NCBI GenBank assembly: GCA_030268105.1
Contig: BSDZ01000116.1
Span: 682,001 to 746,000 of the forward strand
Direction: 5' to 3'
Source of the DNA: Volvox africanus
Lineage: Eukaryota > Chlorophyta > Chlorophyceae > Chlamydomonadales > Volvocaceae
DNA: 64,000 nt
Shown: piece by piece, positions 48,201-63,403 of the stretch
Numbering within the stretch: position 1 is the stretch's first letter
Layout of the letters: each line of letters starts with the position of its first letter
The notes under the pieces: generated by a model
What the model was told of the DNA's origin: nothing
Seen by the model: the letters and a program-made list of their open reading frames with translations, nothing else
The model's database searches: none
Made by a program: the position numbers and the translations under genes

Positions 48201-50481
48201 AAACGGTATCCTCGGGTGCTTCTAAAGGCGACAGGGTCGACGGGCGCGACTGGGTGTCGCACGGCCGAAAGGATGGTGATGAGTTGCTAGATATGTGCTC
48301 TTTCATCAGGCTAGATGCGGCGACCGTTGAGACGGCAGAACCATCAAAATCGAGGCGCCGCGCGGCTGTGTTGATCGTTGCGGCGTCAGCAGGAGCACTT
48401 TGGGCGGTTTGTGTGCCACCAGCAGGCGGATGAGCAGCTCCATCCCCAGAGAGTTGACTGTTGGTCACCGATTCCGCCTCCGCGAAAAGCTTCTTCAACG
48501 ATTTCCGGTGCTCGGTCGCACCAGGCACAGGACGTTCCACGAAGGGCTTGTGGCCATCTCCCGATGCACCAACAGCTTCTTCGTCAGACGAGACGGTCAA
48601 ACGTACTGCGCGTTGGCATAAGGGCCCCGTTTTCAGTTTCGTAGCCGGCTCCTGCACTGGCAGCCCGACATCGCCGCTCATGATGCTCTCTATAACCGCC
48701 ATTGCAGCGGAACTCCTGGACTCCTTTACACCAGCGACAGCATGGTCAAGCTCTACTTCTGTTCCGGTCACAGTCGTAGCGTACTCACTGACGATGTCAT
48801 CCACAATACCTACGGACGACAGAGAGGGTTGCTGCTCGAGCCAAGTTGCTATCCGCTGTGAACTGCTGACGTGGCCAGATTGAGTAGAAGCGACGGCCTG
48901 CCGCGCCGCTACAAAGCCTGCTATAATCTGAGCGTTGGCCAAAGGACCAGAACGATTGCGTTCTGGAAGATCTTCCTGTGTTGCCATTCGGGATCGGTCC
49001 GAGGACATCAGACGCGCAGCTACAATTGTTGTAAGGGGCAAGGGTCGCAAGCTGGAAGCTGCGGCGGCTGTAACCTCCGCTGTTGCGGCAGCCGCCGCCT
49101 GGTGCATGCGTGGGGAGATACCGTCGCCGAGAACGGTATCACCATGGGCCATACTATTGAAGCTGAAGGCACTCGCTTCGCCTGTTTCAGACTCTGCCTG
49201 TCTCCGACGGCGACCTGAGCGCTCGGCGGATATTGAGCGGACGGCGGCAGCAGCAGAGGCGTTGCTACCTCCAGCACCTTTGCTCTTGGTCGTCAATATC
49301 ATAGCCACCGCAGCAGTCGGAGATTTGCGCCCGCTCGCCACGACACCAGTAGGCGACAGCGGGGCAGCTGCCGTCGGTGGAAACCCAGATGCCGAAATCG
49401 ACGAGGATTGTGACTTGATTCGTGCGAGCAACCGGGCGGCCTGACCCACATTGGAATCCACCTGCTGCAACCCCTGCAATAAGTCGTTGTCCTCCTCTCC
49501 GCTGCTGCTGTCTACGAGGCGCTGCCGGGCAACAACCCTTTGCACAGTTGCGCTAAGCTTAGATGATCCGAGCGTTTGCCTGGAAGAGGCTAGGGACTCT
49601 TGATGGCTAACCTCACTTGCTACGGAATCATTGCCGGAGGCGCGGCGAAGGCGCGAGGCACGTTGTTGCTGACGGTTCGTTGCGCTCTGACCATGGAAGC
49701 CCTCACATGCCCCCCCGGCCGTCGTTGCAAAGCTGCCGTTGCAGCCTCCACCGCTACCGGCAACAACACCCCCTGTTAGAATGCGACCAGCACTGCTTAT
49801 CAATTGATTTGACGGCGCATTTGTATTGTCGACAGTTGTGTTGGAGCCCAAGCTGCTTGCGGAGTGCAAACGTGATGATCGCATGCCGCGGGGTTCAGCA
49901 GTAGGTTGCGCTTGCAGCTTGACCTCTGCAGAAGCTGACCCGCGGGTTTCTAAACCCAAATCAGCTCCATCTTCGTCGCTGCTAGAATTATCGAGTTTGC
50001 GAGCAGCTGCAATCTTGGCGGATGAGGAAGACTGCAGTCCAACGCTGACACGGCGATGGCTGGGGCCTCCAGCGGTTGGTGATTGCCGTCGGGAGGCTTT
50101 CAATGAAATTGAGCCTCCTGCTGATCGCTGCGCTATATGAGGCTCCTGGATCGAAAGTACGGTCGTCATTGCGCTTTGTTGTAGCATTTGCAGCACAGCG
50201 GTAGCCCAGTCGGATGGGCGGCTGCCACGGGACGCGGGACCCGCGGGCGGAGTTGTTGGTCGCAGGTCACCTGAATCCTCAAGGCGCGCGGCCCCTGCAT
50301 GCTTCCATCTGCTGATGGCTGATGCGTGAGGACGACGCTGTAAGGTAGCCTGGCGCACGGCGCCCTCGTCTCCGGAGCTGTCGAGCTTACGCCGTGACGA
50401 CCTAATCAATACTGTTGGCTGTGGAGACTCATCATCACTTTCACCGTCGCGAAATGCCTGGCGCGCGCGGGCAGAAGCCAT
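33208..50481 (-). CDS. giant low-complexity protein, no known domain
   Basis: Unrecognised. Five exons, 5' to 3': 46117-50481, 40838-45400, 40253-40530, 37887-40023, 33208-37560; joins keep frame and give 5,231 residues with introns of only 229-716 bp. Four exons are single open frames of 2.1-4.6 kb, impossible by chance at this composition. The product is Ser/Ala/Pro/Gly/Thr-rich with polyQ and polyA tracts, so probably mostly disordered. Short helical segments recur, e.g. ALLEKANDLVDRLMLADEDL and LREHLEHFQ. The N-terminal exon repeats an acidic-serine motif (RRKLDSSGDEG 30-40, ARKLDNSSSDEDG 160-172, RQRLVDSSSGEED 319-333). The last 150 residues are basic with many SP sites, as in microtubule-associated or scaffold proteins, but that is only an analogy. 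ATG 50479-50481 has an in-frame stop 21 bases upstream. Confidence 0.85.
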
Positions 50482-52931
50482 TCCCGTCCTCCGATGTCCT
50501 CACAGATAGGAAACGACTAGGACGCACCTGCGAAACCGGTCCTGTGGCACGGACATGCAGCTTGATTAGTGCCCCGAAATACAACGGAGCAATATGGTAC
50601 AATAAACTCATTCTCTATGGCGGATAATCCCGGAAAAGGCATGAACTTAAGGCCAAAAAGCTACCTGCAAGCATAGGTTCTAGGCGAAGGCTTGCTTACC
50701 TTTTTCGACATGAACAGAAGAAATTGCAGCATAAATTGTTTGCCTTGTCCTCAAAAGTTTGCTTTCTAAACAGTCACCGTAGCTTGGAAGACCGGTAATC
50801 TTTGCGACAGGCACATACTCATAAGAAATACAAAACATGTTGCAACATGCTCTTGTATTTATGGCGATTTTGTTAAAAGGTAAGATGGCGCACGTTGCAT
50901 GGCATGACGATGCATGGTAGCACGTCGCCATCCGTACAATGGCCCCGCATGGAGTTTCGAGACTGATGGCTACTGTGCGTGTGCTGATGCATCTTGCTTT
51001 CATCGTAAGCCTTCAGTATGGGGACGTTGGAATTTTCAGGAGGCCAAGAATGCGCTTGTCGCAACTTTGACTTGGGGCATAACCTGTCCATCGCCTTTCA
51101 AATTCAGCGATAGGCTATGTACATTCTTTGCGGATGATAACATGCCCAAAAATACCGAAGTCTTATTTCAGAAGTTATATGTCATGAAGATGAGTTTGAA
51201 TTTTGGAGATGCTAGCGTGCAGTGCAGTGCAGTGCTGATGATTCCTTTGCTAAAGCATTGCTACGCAAGGAACTATAACTACTATAATTGAAGACCTCGT
51301 TTCGCTGGCTGACAAGAAAGCCGCCAAGGATTTGAGCTATGAACCTCGGTGAAACCGCTGACGGTGCATGTGTCGTGCAATGTTACCGGCAATCCTTTCC
51401 AGCTATCCTGATAACGTCCCCAGCCGTCATGGTTACACCGCACGTATAACTGACCACTTGGACACTGTGCGTTCTGCATTGATTGTGATTATTTGGAAGC
51501 CCCCCAACGAGTGTCGATTACATCGCAGCAGTTCCCCGTGTAGCAAGTCCTTCCCCAGCCCAGAAAAGCAGGGTTATTATGATTAGGATTTATAAGCTAA
51601 AGGATGCTATAGGACATTTGGATCGGGATGCAAGAAGCGGCATTCACATGCTTTATCTGGGTTTTGGGGGTTTATAGACCTTCGGAGTCTTTCATTTTTA
51701 GGGTGTATGCATGAAGGTGTGGGTGACCCAATACACTTTCCTGGAGGTCCATTCAACAAGTACCAGTTACTGCTGCTTTACTCTCCTGCACACGTTCACT
51801 TTTAAGCACTGATACCCAAGGACCTAGATCTTCATTAACGGTATTGGGCCTGACGTTCTCCATTGCTGTGGCTGGACCGCATCAAGCCACCAACTGCACG
51901 ATTAGACGCATAGACCCTTGACCTACGAAACTTTCTTCCCACTGGGATAGGACTGTTTCTGCCTGGACATGGTTGCGAATTGACGAAATTGATAAGCATG
52001 TTGCAACAACTTCAGTGACCGAGTTCACTACCATTCCTCCGACCACGGACATCACCACCCGGGCTGCCCAGGGGGGGGGGGATGAAAACGTGATGAGAAT
52101 GCCACACATGCAGGGTCGTGTGCGTAAGCATCTGCGGTCATCGGCATGAACATAAATCCGATAGATAGATAAGGTCCCAATTAGAAATCATAGCCGAATC
52201 CGCACAAGCAAGCATTATTAGCAAGCATTCATGCGCAAGCTTAACTGTGACCGCGCGAGCGGCGTCTTCCATCAATGCCCTCTATGCCCTGCCGGTCCTG
52301 CCCCATTAGTCCTCTTCTGCGCTGTGCCCAAATGCTGTGCCCAACCATAAGGGCCGTCTAACCCTTGGATGCCAAGCCCAAGAATTGCGAATGGGACGTT
52401 TCACGCGAAACTGACGGCTCAGGAAAGCCATTTGACATGTACAGCGATGGCAGAGTGCAAGCACGCAGCGACAATTGCATCAGACCCTCATGCAATCACA
52501 GCAAACCAGGCAGTGAGGCTAGACAGAGCAGGCTCCTGCAACCATGTAAGAAAAGATCTCCAACCTGTGCGAATGAAGGGTCGACCTCCCGTCAGACGTT
52601 TACAGGCAGGAAACCGCCGCAGGACTGGGTCATATTCTGACGCCGCACAGTTTCGCATTTCCTACCGACGCGTTGGGCCATGAGAGGCCAGGTACATGTC
52701 AGAAGGAAGATAAGGACACGAGATGCGTATAGTGATGGCAGCGTTGTTACGTTCTAGCATATGGTGCACGTAAAGGATTGGACCTGGAATGTGTGGGAAC
52801 GCTGGCTCCCGTGTCCGATTACAAGGAATGCCAGCTGAGTTTCTACTCGGGTATCATATTCCTCATGTCCTGATTGCCATCATGAGATGACGGTGGCAGG
52901 CCAATGTCAATATTCTTACAACCATGCTCCG
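50482..52931. other. region upstream of the giant gene, no gene identified
   Basis: 2.45 kb between the divergent giant gene and the RPT6 remnant. It should contain the giant-gene promoter. A few exon-like stretches (minus strand about 50700-50830 and 51300-51480) have open frames and possible donors but match no family I know. The missing 5' exons of RPT6 are not here. A G10 run occurs near 52072. Confidence 0.45.
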
Positions 52932-56494
<3,563 letters not shown>

Positions 56495-57434
56495 GTGAGA
56501 AAGCCGGGGCTAGCTGGGAAACTTAGTGTACGTGCTTCAACATTGATCTTTAGCTTGATTCTTTTCGGTTTTCTTTTCTGGCAGCTGTAATACCTGAGCC
56601 AAGGCTGTGTTATCACCTTCCTCGTTATGTTTTGCTGTGCCTCCCCTACCGGAGAGCAGCACGTTGCCAGGAAACTGGCCCCGAGAGGCATGCATTACGG
56701 CGGGGCGTCGATATAGTTCGCACGCTTTGGGGTGAGGCTGGTGAAGTTGACGGCCGTGTTGGCAGCATGCAGGTTGGTAAACTGTTTGGGGGCTCTGTAA
56801 TTGGGTGACTCGATTGCGTCGATAACAGCAGTCGTGCAACAGTTCTGTTCTGTCACGGCTTTGCCTTGGTATGACGTATACTCTCTGATAGCTTCTCAAA
56901 AGGTTGCACCTTCAGTAACAGTGCTTTGGCAAGGATCAACATCCAAATTCAAAACGGTGGTGTCTGCTTGAAACGCTGTTTGTGGGTATTTGATGGATCA
57001 AATGGGGCCCAATCAATAGCGCGGCTGGCGTTTCAGCAGTATTTACCTTGTTGATTGGGGTACACCTTGTTGGTTGGTCTGTGAGCACACCCCGTGACAG
57101 GAACGTTTGAATGGAGGTTACAGCACCAAGGCGATGAAAGCAGTCCCTAAATAAAAGTGGCAAAATTAAAGACCTCTGAATACATGAAGCAAACAGTCCT
57201 TAATCAGCCTTTGTGGTATGTGTGGCCTTTCCGCACGTGTTTCTCGGCCTGCAGAGGCAGCAGCACTTGCTGTAAATATTAGAAGTTTGAGAGCTTCTAC
57301 CGCCTAGGCTAGTCAGGCAGGAGCGAGGGAAGTCTCACTGTTATTAGCCTACTACTATACGCAACTAAATCAGCATCCACCAAATAAACTGGCTGGCTGG
57401 GAAAATGAAGTACAATATTACTTTGCTTGCTCAC
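56495..57434. other. no gene seen downstream of RPT6 remnant
   Basis: I searched both strands for the remaining RPT6 exons (ATNRID, RPGR, MTGASGAE-type blocks) and found none. No other coding or repeat feature stands out. Confidence 0.55.
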
Positions 57435-57707
57435 CTCTTCGTGTGCCATGTCGCCCTCAAGTTGTTTGATCCGGGCATGTAAATTGCAGTCAATGTCGAG
57501 GCCGTCCGTTGTAAGGTTTCCTATTCCTTCTCCGCGCTGGGCGATGATGAAGCGATCCCCTGCAAATCCAGACGCTGCAGACTGCTGCATCAAAGCTGCT
57601 AATCTTATAAACTTCATCCCCAGCCTGCGACTTAAAAAGCGCGTGGGCAAAATGCCAACGTTAACTTTGGAGGGATGATGCCATTCGCTTTGTACTGTGA
57701 TAGACAT
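57435..57707 (-). CDS. possible exon of an unrecognised gene
   Basis: Minus-strand frame from ATG 57705-57707 to a good donor (GAAGAG|GTGAGC) at 57435. A possible internal acceptor (TTTGCAG) precedes the block GDRFIIAQRGEGIGN, and the end (DIDCNLHARIKQLEGDMAHEE) looks like a short coiled coil. The mixed amino-acid composition is more protein-like than neighbouring frames. I do not recognise the family and found no partner exon further down, so this may be an isolated exon, a fragment or chance. Confidence 0.25.
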
Positions 57708-57898
57708 TATCAGCCTTAAAAGTCTAATATCAGACGAAGTAGAGTTAGCTAGGTGTCGCGTATGTGTGTGTCACTGCGGCTTTCAACAGCGGCGTTGCTA
57801 GGTTCTGCCGGGAATGGGGCTAGGGGCACACTCGGCTCTTGTGAGCTGCTGCCTGGTGCGGGCGTGGCAATGGTGACGAAAAGCGGAAAGCATCCCAG

Positions 57899-58096
57899 GC
57901 GCACATCAGCGCCGCGTTTGCGTTTATGACCGAGTCACTTGAATTGCAACCGGAATATAAGGTTTTGGAAATCGGCACAGGTTCAGGTTATCAGGCAGCT
58001 ATATTAAGCAGGATCTGCCGTGAAGTTTACACCGTTGAAATAATTAAGGAATTAGCGAGCCATGCCGGTGAAATATTCGAAAAACAGTTATGCCTG
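57899..58096 (+). pseudogene. pcm: fragment of bacterial-type protein-L-isoaspartate methyltransferase
   Basis: The frame reads [20 protein letters not shown], then [20 protein letters not shown] and [20 protein letters not shown]. This is the SAM-binding motif I region ([11 protein letters not shown]) of Pcm, which repairs isoaspartyl residues, with preceding ISxPxxxAFMTE-like sequence that seems shortened. Only about 60 of the usual 200 or more residues are present; the frame then runs into unrelated sequence and a stop at 58115-58117. By hand count about 38% of third positions are G or C, much lower than the neighbouring algal exons. There are no introns. I infer a remnant of bacterial DNA; an exon of a host gene is less likely. 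Confidence 0.7.
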
Positions 58097-58117
58097 AGGG
58101 GTATAAGTTGTGCGTAG

Positions 58118-60546
58118 ACATAACGGTGTTTAAAGAAGGAACGAAACCCAACATGGAATTCCTGCCATAGGCCTCTGGCCCTACGCCCTAACACACCAAA
58201 CCTACACACCGGATAGATGGGCCTTACCGCAAGTCCTTCCCCGTGATCCTGATTCAGCTCCACCGCCACCAACCGCTGAAAGCGCCGCGCGAATGATGAC
58301 CACCGAGCTGGCCTGTGCTCTCCCCGACCGGACAGCGGCCAGTCAGTCATCAGCAATCGCTCCGCCAGCCCCGCCGGCGGGGCCCAACAGTACAGCATAT
58401 TCAGCCGAGTTGCGCAGTATCGGGAACAGCTACAAAACAGCTACAAAAGAGCAGGGTCCCGTAGAGCTGTCGATGGACTTACTTGAACGCAAACGTCGTG
58501 CTGTTTTATGGCGGCGTATACCGGCGATTCAGGCGACGCGAAGTAGTTGTGACAGACAGATCGGTGTGGGCTAACCAGGGTTACCAGACCCGAAGTCTCT
58601 CTATTTTCCGAATGGCCTGCGTTTCCTTCAACTTTGGTCCCTATGTACGGTGACAGAAGCGAACATGCAAACGACAAGCTGTACCATCCCGAGGACACCA
58701 CCATTTACCGGACTCTACCGCGGTGTCTCCTGTGCCAGCAGCGGCGGCCGCAGACAGATACGATATCAGGTAAGCGATTACGGAATCGGTGTTCCAACAA
58801 GTCGCTGTTTACGACACCATTGTGACCGTGCTGCCGCAGCCGATACTGTTACTGTTGCCCCTGAATGACTGATGCTACTGCAGCTGCCAGGAGCCATTTG
58901 CGCAGTTGCATGTGTTGCTAGGGAGTGTGTCGCAATAACTACAGTAACGGCGGCACCTAGGTTTCGTCCTTCCGCCCACGCAGGGCATGCAGCCACAAGC
59001 GCCACCAGGCTCAGATGACGACCGTAGGTTGGTCGCACCCAATTGATCGTAGCTCAGATAGCGGCACCGCGTGGAGGCATACCGATGCGGGAGATCTTGG
59101 TGGCCAAATGGATCCAGGGGGTGCCGGCAGGCCCAGCAGGGGCAGCAGATGGCACCACCCCCACCACGAGCCGCGGCAGTGCAGGGCGCCGCCATAGGGC
59201 AGGGCAGTCCAACGCACCAACTGCCTTAGCATAGCCGTATGAGCGGGCGGTCGCGCCTCCGCAGCAGAGGCTGAGTAGCAGCTGCACGACCGCAAGCAGC
59301 ACAGCGAAGCCCTTTTTGCACTTTTCCACGGTCCTGGAGCCGCCACAGGCGCAACATGTTGTGGCAGTGCCGCTGCCGCTGGTGGCGTCGCCAGGGCAGC
59401 CAGCACTGCCGCCACTGTGGAACTCCTATTTCTGTCGTCTCTCCTTGGAGATCGGTGGTGGTTTACATACGGCTGTGGGGTTTGGTCACTAAATGGTCCT
59501 GTCGAGAGACTGAGGAGCATAAGGCGCGGCTATAGGCATCAAAGTAGGTCCTGCAGGGACTATGAACCATGAGACTATAACCAGGGACTATAACCCACGT
59601 GAGGAAACAAATGCGTTGCGGTAGAACAGGAGCGCAATATAGCAATCTAAACATCTAGGCTAAGCCGCAAGGGCAAGGGCAAGCTCGGACGCCTAACCAT
59701 ATATGACATGAGTAGTAAGTTTCGCTCCTCCCAAACTGCAATACCAGGTCTCTATTCCTTCCATCCATCCTTCCCGGTGCACCCTAGTGAGCACCTGGAT
59801 TGCTGAGACCCACGGGTCCATGGCTTAGCATGCCCTCCCTTCCTCCCTCGCTCTCTGAGCCCCGCCCCACTAACCCCACTCCCTACTCACCAGCTTAGGC
59901 TACGAGGACAAAGGACAGGCGGATGGCAGTTGGGACGACGATTAGGCGGGGGAGGCTGGGTTCAGGATGCAACAGATGCTTGCGCGCAAGGATATATGGC
60001 AAGGACGACGGAGGGCATGGTTCTGGTGGTAGTGGTTGCTTCATCTTAAAGAAGTGATCAGTCCACGACTCCTGACTAACAAGAAGCCAAGCCCATCCCA
60101 ACCGCCCTCTGCGCCCAAGCCCATCCCAACCGCCATCATCATGGGCACTCGAAGGTCCTCCCCGAAGGCGGTGGTCTTCCCGCTGCCCATGCGGTGGGCC
60201 CCTTCGTGGTAGCGAAGGTGGTTTGTGGAAGTATGGCGCACCACGGCAGTACGGCAGACTGCGACCATATGAGGTAGCTTAGATGCACTTCAGCGGCTGA
60301 GTTTGAGAGAACCGGAATATGAATAGGACGAAAGTCTCGCTGAATGGCATTCCCAGTGAGCACTTTGTTCTGAGCCTTGAAGGTGGATAGGAGCCCATCC
60401 ATGAATCGGATAGACAAATTCATAACGACGCAGGGAACTTCAAGGTGTGAAAATGGATATCACGGATATAATGTTGCAGGGCACCATGACATGTGTCACA
60501 GTCAGGTGACGTCGAATTGTGCAATAATAGGATGATGGTGTTCATC
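58118..60546. other. no identifiable gene
   Basis: Short exon-like pieces occur on the minus strand, such as RLVAVELNQDHGEGLA at about 58215-58262, flanked by CAG and GTAAGG, and ESPVYAAIKQHDVCVQ before a GTAAGT near 58480. They match no family I know and do not assemble into one gene. The rest shows GC-rich blocks near 59050-59450 without coding support. Confidence 0.4.
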
Positions 60547-60780
60547 CCGAGGGGGTGTTGGAGGAGATGTGCGGGACAAAACACCATACTATTGGTCAAT
60601 AATGATGCCATCAGATGAATACGGGAGAGACAATGTTGATGTACTGCTGTACGGAGGTGCACATAAACAAAGGCACTGATGGAGATGAAGTTTGCCTAGT
60701 ACCGCCAGGGAATGAAGTAGGACATGAGGCATGAGGAAGTCAAAGAATAAAGACGCAATACATTACATTACATTACAAGT
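60547..60780 (+). mobile_element. LTR-like segment of a retrotransposon (possible)
   Basis: A polypurine tract (CGAGGGGG, 60549-60556) is followed by TGTTGGAGGAGATGTG, the typical junction of polypurine tract and LTR start in Ty1/copia elements. A similar junction recurs at 61437-61460. A plausible end is the CATTA-repeat tract finishing CATTACA near 60778, giving about 220 bp. No integrase or reverse-transcriptase coding was seen, so this would be a remnant. Confidence 0.35.
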
Positions 60781-60921
60781 GGCACATGAAGCACGCTCTG
60801 CATCATACTATTGAACACGAATGCCACTCCATGCTGAATGCATATTGCCACAGGAGTTACCAAGAAGGGCGAAGATGTTTGTGATAGGGCGAAGATGTAC
60901 CGGTAGCACCAGAGACGACCC

Positions 60922-61135
60922 TGTACGGGAGGTGCCGAATGTGATGTACGAAGGACAGAAGTACGGGAGGTGACGGTACGGGAGGTACCGTATGCACCGT
61001 TTGGGATGTACCAATACGGGAGGTACCTTACAGGAGACAACGGTACGGGAGGTACCGAAGATGTTGTACGGGAAATGCCGAAGGATGATGTACAAGAGGT
61101 ACTGTACGGGAGAGATCGGTACAGGAGATGCCGGA
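60922..61135 (+). repeat. degenerate ~21-bp tandem array, GTACGGGAGGTACC core
   Basis: About ten diverged copies of TGTACGGGAGGTRCCGAAG-like units. The best (e.g. GGTACGGGAGGTACC near 60974 and 61040) are imperfect palindromes around GTAC. The same core recurs in opposite orientation at the right end of the window. Neither array is coding. Confidence 0.8.
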
Positions 61136-61436
61136 TACAATTTACGGAAGGCACTGAAGATAGTGGTACAGGAGATAATGGTGCTCATTTTCAACCACAC
61201 ATGCAGACATACATACATCGATGCACGATGGAAGAGCCCACGAAAGATGCTATTCGCTTTTGAGTTATTTTATGTTCATGACAGACATGAGATAAAGGTG
61301 TTGGCACACCTGGATTTATACGTATAAGATGGCAATAAAGACATCAAAGGAATGTCGCCAAATCTACACAGCTTTAAGGCGTTGGTTGCTATTGAAGGGA
61401 GGCACGTGGACCAGAGCGAGTCATTGATTTTTGTCT

Positions 61437-61470
61437 CGAGGGGGTGTTGAGATGTGAAGAACTCCACACC
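61437..61470 (+). mobile_element. second polypurine tract / LTR-start-like junction
   Basis: CGAGGGGGTGTTGAGATGTG repeats the junction seen at 60549, with a 3-bp gap, and is again followed by a CACCAT word. The similarity fades after about 40 bp, so only the element end is preserved. It could be one end of a second, diverged or nested copy. Confidence 0.3.
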
Positions 61471-61827
61471 ATTGACTTCCTACACTGGCCATATGACCTC
61501 GTCTTCGGTCTCCCGGCCCAGGCTGTTCTCATCGCTCCCAGAGGTGGCCTTGCTGGATTTTCCCGCTGTCAGCGGCCCCTGACTGGACCCAGCCAAGAGG
61601 CCACCGCCGCGCGGTGCTGCCGCTGTGCCCCTAACCCCCGGGTTCCGCTACAGTAGGGTTCAGCTGTTGTATGAATGTCGTCTTGGTCTCCGTTTCCGTT
61701 TCCGTAGCTTCCGTCTCTGTCGTAACATCGTCATCTTCAGCACCCGGGCCCGAGCCCTCCGTTGCAGTCGCTACCCTTGCAGGTGCTGCCGCCCGTGCCC
61801 GTATCGCGTCCTTTCTGGTTGTCGCAG

Positions 61828-62211
61828 TTAAAGGCAGTCAAAGTACGCAGGTACAGCAACAAGCGTACGGAGCTGAGTTCCGTTTCGATGCGCTTCCGTG
61901 CGGCTCACCAGGGCCTCCCCCAGGTTGTCCAGGGTGACACGACCGCCTGCGCGACGACGCCGACGTGGTCTCTCCGGCTCCCTCTGCTGCCGCTTCCGCT
62001 GCCCGGCTTCGCCAGTCGCATTAGCGTCGTCTTGCGCGCATGCAGCGCTGTAATCGTTTTCGACGTTATTGTTATTGCTCGCGTCCTCAGCTCCATCCGG
62101 CGCCGTCAGTTGCTCCCGCTGCTGATCGGTTATCGCCAGCAGCGAACTGTTTGCCTCACTGGCGTTATCGTTGTCTTCATCAGAAATCAGCCGCCGCTTG
62201 TGACCGAACAT
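61828..62211 (-). CDS. orphan 127-codon ORF, possibly mobile-element derived
   Basis: ATG 62209-62211 opens MFGHKRRLISDEDNDNASE, an acidic, Asn-rich stretch, followed by an Arg-rich cluster (PRRRRRAGGR, nuclear-localisation-like) and VTLDNLGEALVSRTEAHRNG, ending YFDCL then a stop. Just past the stop another frame continues for about 65 codons (TATTRKDAIRARAAAPARVA, then Thr/Glu repeats, FIQQLNPTVAEPGG), which suggests a frameshift or unspliced intron. I recognise no family. Setting among repeats makes a decayed element protein plausible. Confidence 0.35.
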   Translation of the reverse strand: MFGHKRRLISDEDNDNASEANSSLLAITDQQREQLTAPDGAEDASNNNNVENDYSAACAQDDANATGEAGQRKRQQREPERPRRRRRAGGRVTLDNLGEALVSRTEAHRNGTQLRTLVAVPAYFDCL

Positions 62212-63403
62212 ATCAGTATCCAGTGCTCACACGTATGGGTGTTTGTGCCGGATTACGTTGCCTGATTACCTGGGGGGTCGTGTCTTAACCCCCATTCCCA
62301 GGACCGATTGATAATTGACAAGACACAGAGTCTTAACCGTGTTGATGCGGTAACTGACACCTTGAACGGATACTGCTGGCAGAAGTCAATATGACTGATG
62401 GCGCCAAACTGCGGCGACAGGGTAAATGCGATGCCGGTGTAAATTCTACGGGAATGGGGAATTCCACAGGCACCGATGCGGGATTCTGCGCATCGGGTAT
62501 CCCGAACGCATCTGTTTTGAGACTATGGGCGCTTTAAAGTGTCGCCAGTATTTGTCCTCCGCTGTCTCACAGGTGCTTCGAGGCGCATACTGGCGAATAT
62601 GAATATCTGCTAGCTTCATTGCTATATTATATAGCTACCTTGAGTTATATTACATCTGAGGTAAAGCAAGCTGGCTGCCGCCAGCTTGGCGCAACACAGG
62701 CGACCCGGGAATGTTAAATAGTGTTCTGCATCAAAGATAAAAATACAAAAAGCAAACAGTTCTTCCTCTGCCCTCGGCAAACTATTCGCAAAGTGGATGC
62801 AGGAGGCGTTCGGAGTTATCGCTAAGCTCAGGGAGGTTATGGCTATATCAGGGAGGAAATGCTGAGTTCTACAAATTGAAGAATATGCGTGGTGGCTTGA
62901 CGATTGACGGATTCTCGTTACTTCAGTTGTCCCAGGGTACGAAGGTACGATATACAATAGCGTTTGCCAAAAAGAAAAAACTTCCAAAATCACAACTAGG
63001 AAATAATATAATATCAAAATCCGTTTAGAAATAAAGTATGAGTTATGCGAAGCTGGTGATAAGGGTATACCCTTATGGCTCTAGCCTGAGACTTTTATGT
63101 CCATCACGCATCCCTATGAATGCTGAATACCTAATTGCTAATTTCAATATGATACATCTACTTATGCTTTTCTGATACGAGTCATACAGGTTTTATATCT
63201 TTCCCATTCCAGACGCAGCATCGCGGAATAAGGCGTTTGGGTTCTTTGCGCCTAAGGGCTCTAGCTTCAGTACAATTGCAACTAATCGAATATGGTTCAG
63301 CTAAAAAGGAAAGCTGAAAACCCAACAACACTCAAGCGATGCTTTCAAGCATTAACCCATAGCTTTGGCCGCAACTTGTTCTCATCGTTTTTTGGTCAGG
63401 AGG

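Noticed and set aside
50680..50850. Minus-strand exon-like stretch (KITGLPSYGDCLESKLLRTR) before a GTAAGC donor
   Set aside because: It reads like protein, but has no partner exon or family match, and an in-frame stop just upstream of the giant-gene ATG argues against its being a 5' exon of that gene.
51282..51479. Cys-rich minus-strand ORF (CPSGQLYVRCNHDGWGRYQD)
   Set aside because: No ATG, no neighbouring exon, and no family I recognise; kept out of the gene list.
58027..58398. Minus-strand ORF suggesting a methyltransferase (RLVAVELNQDHGEGLA)
   Set aside because: Only a 48-nt exon-like block is convincing; too short to name a family.
59054..59329. Minus-strand ORF that looks like a secreted protein with a signal peptide
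   Set aside because: The apparent initiator is GTG, not ATG; the GC-rich stretch has no acceptor, partner exon or family match, so the hydrophobic start is probably chance.
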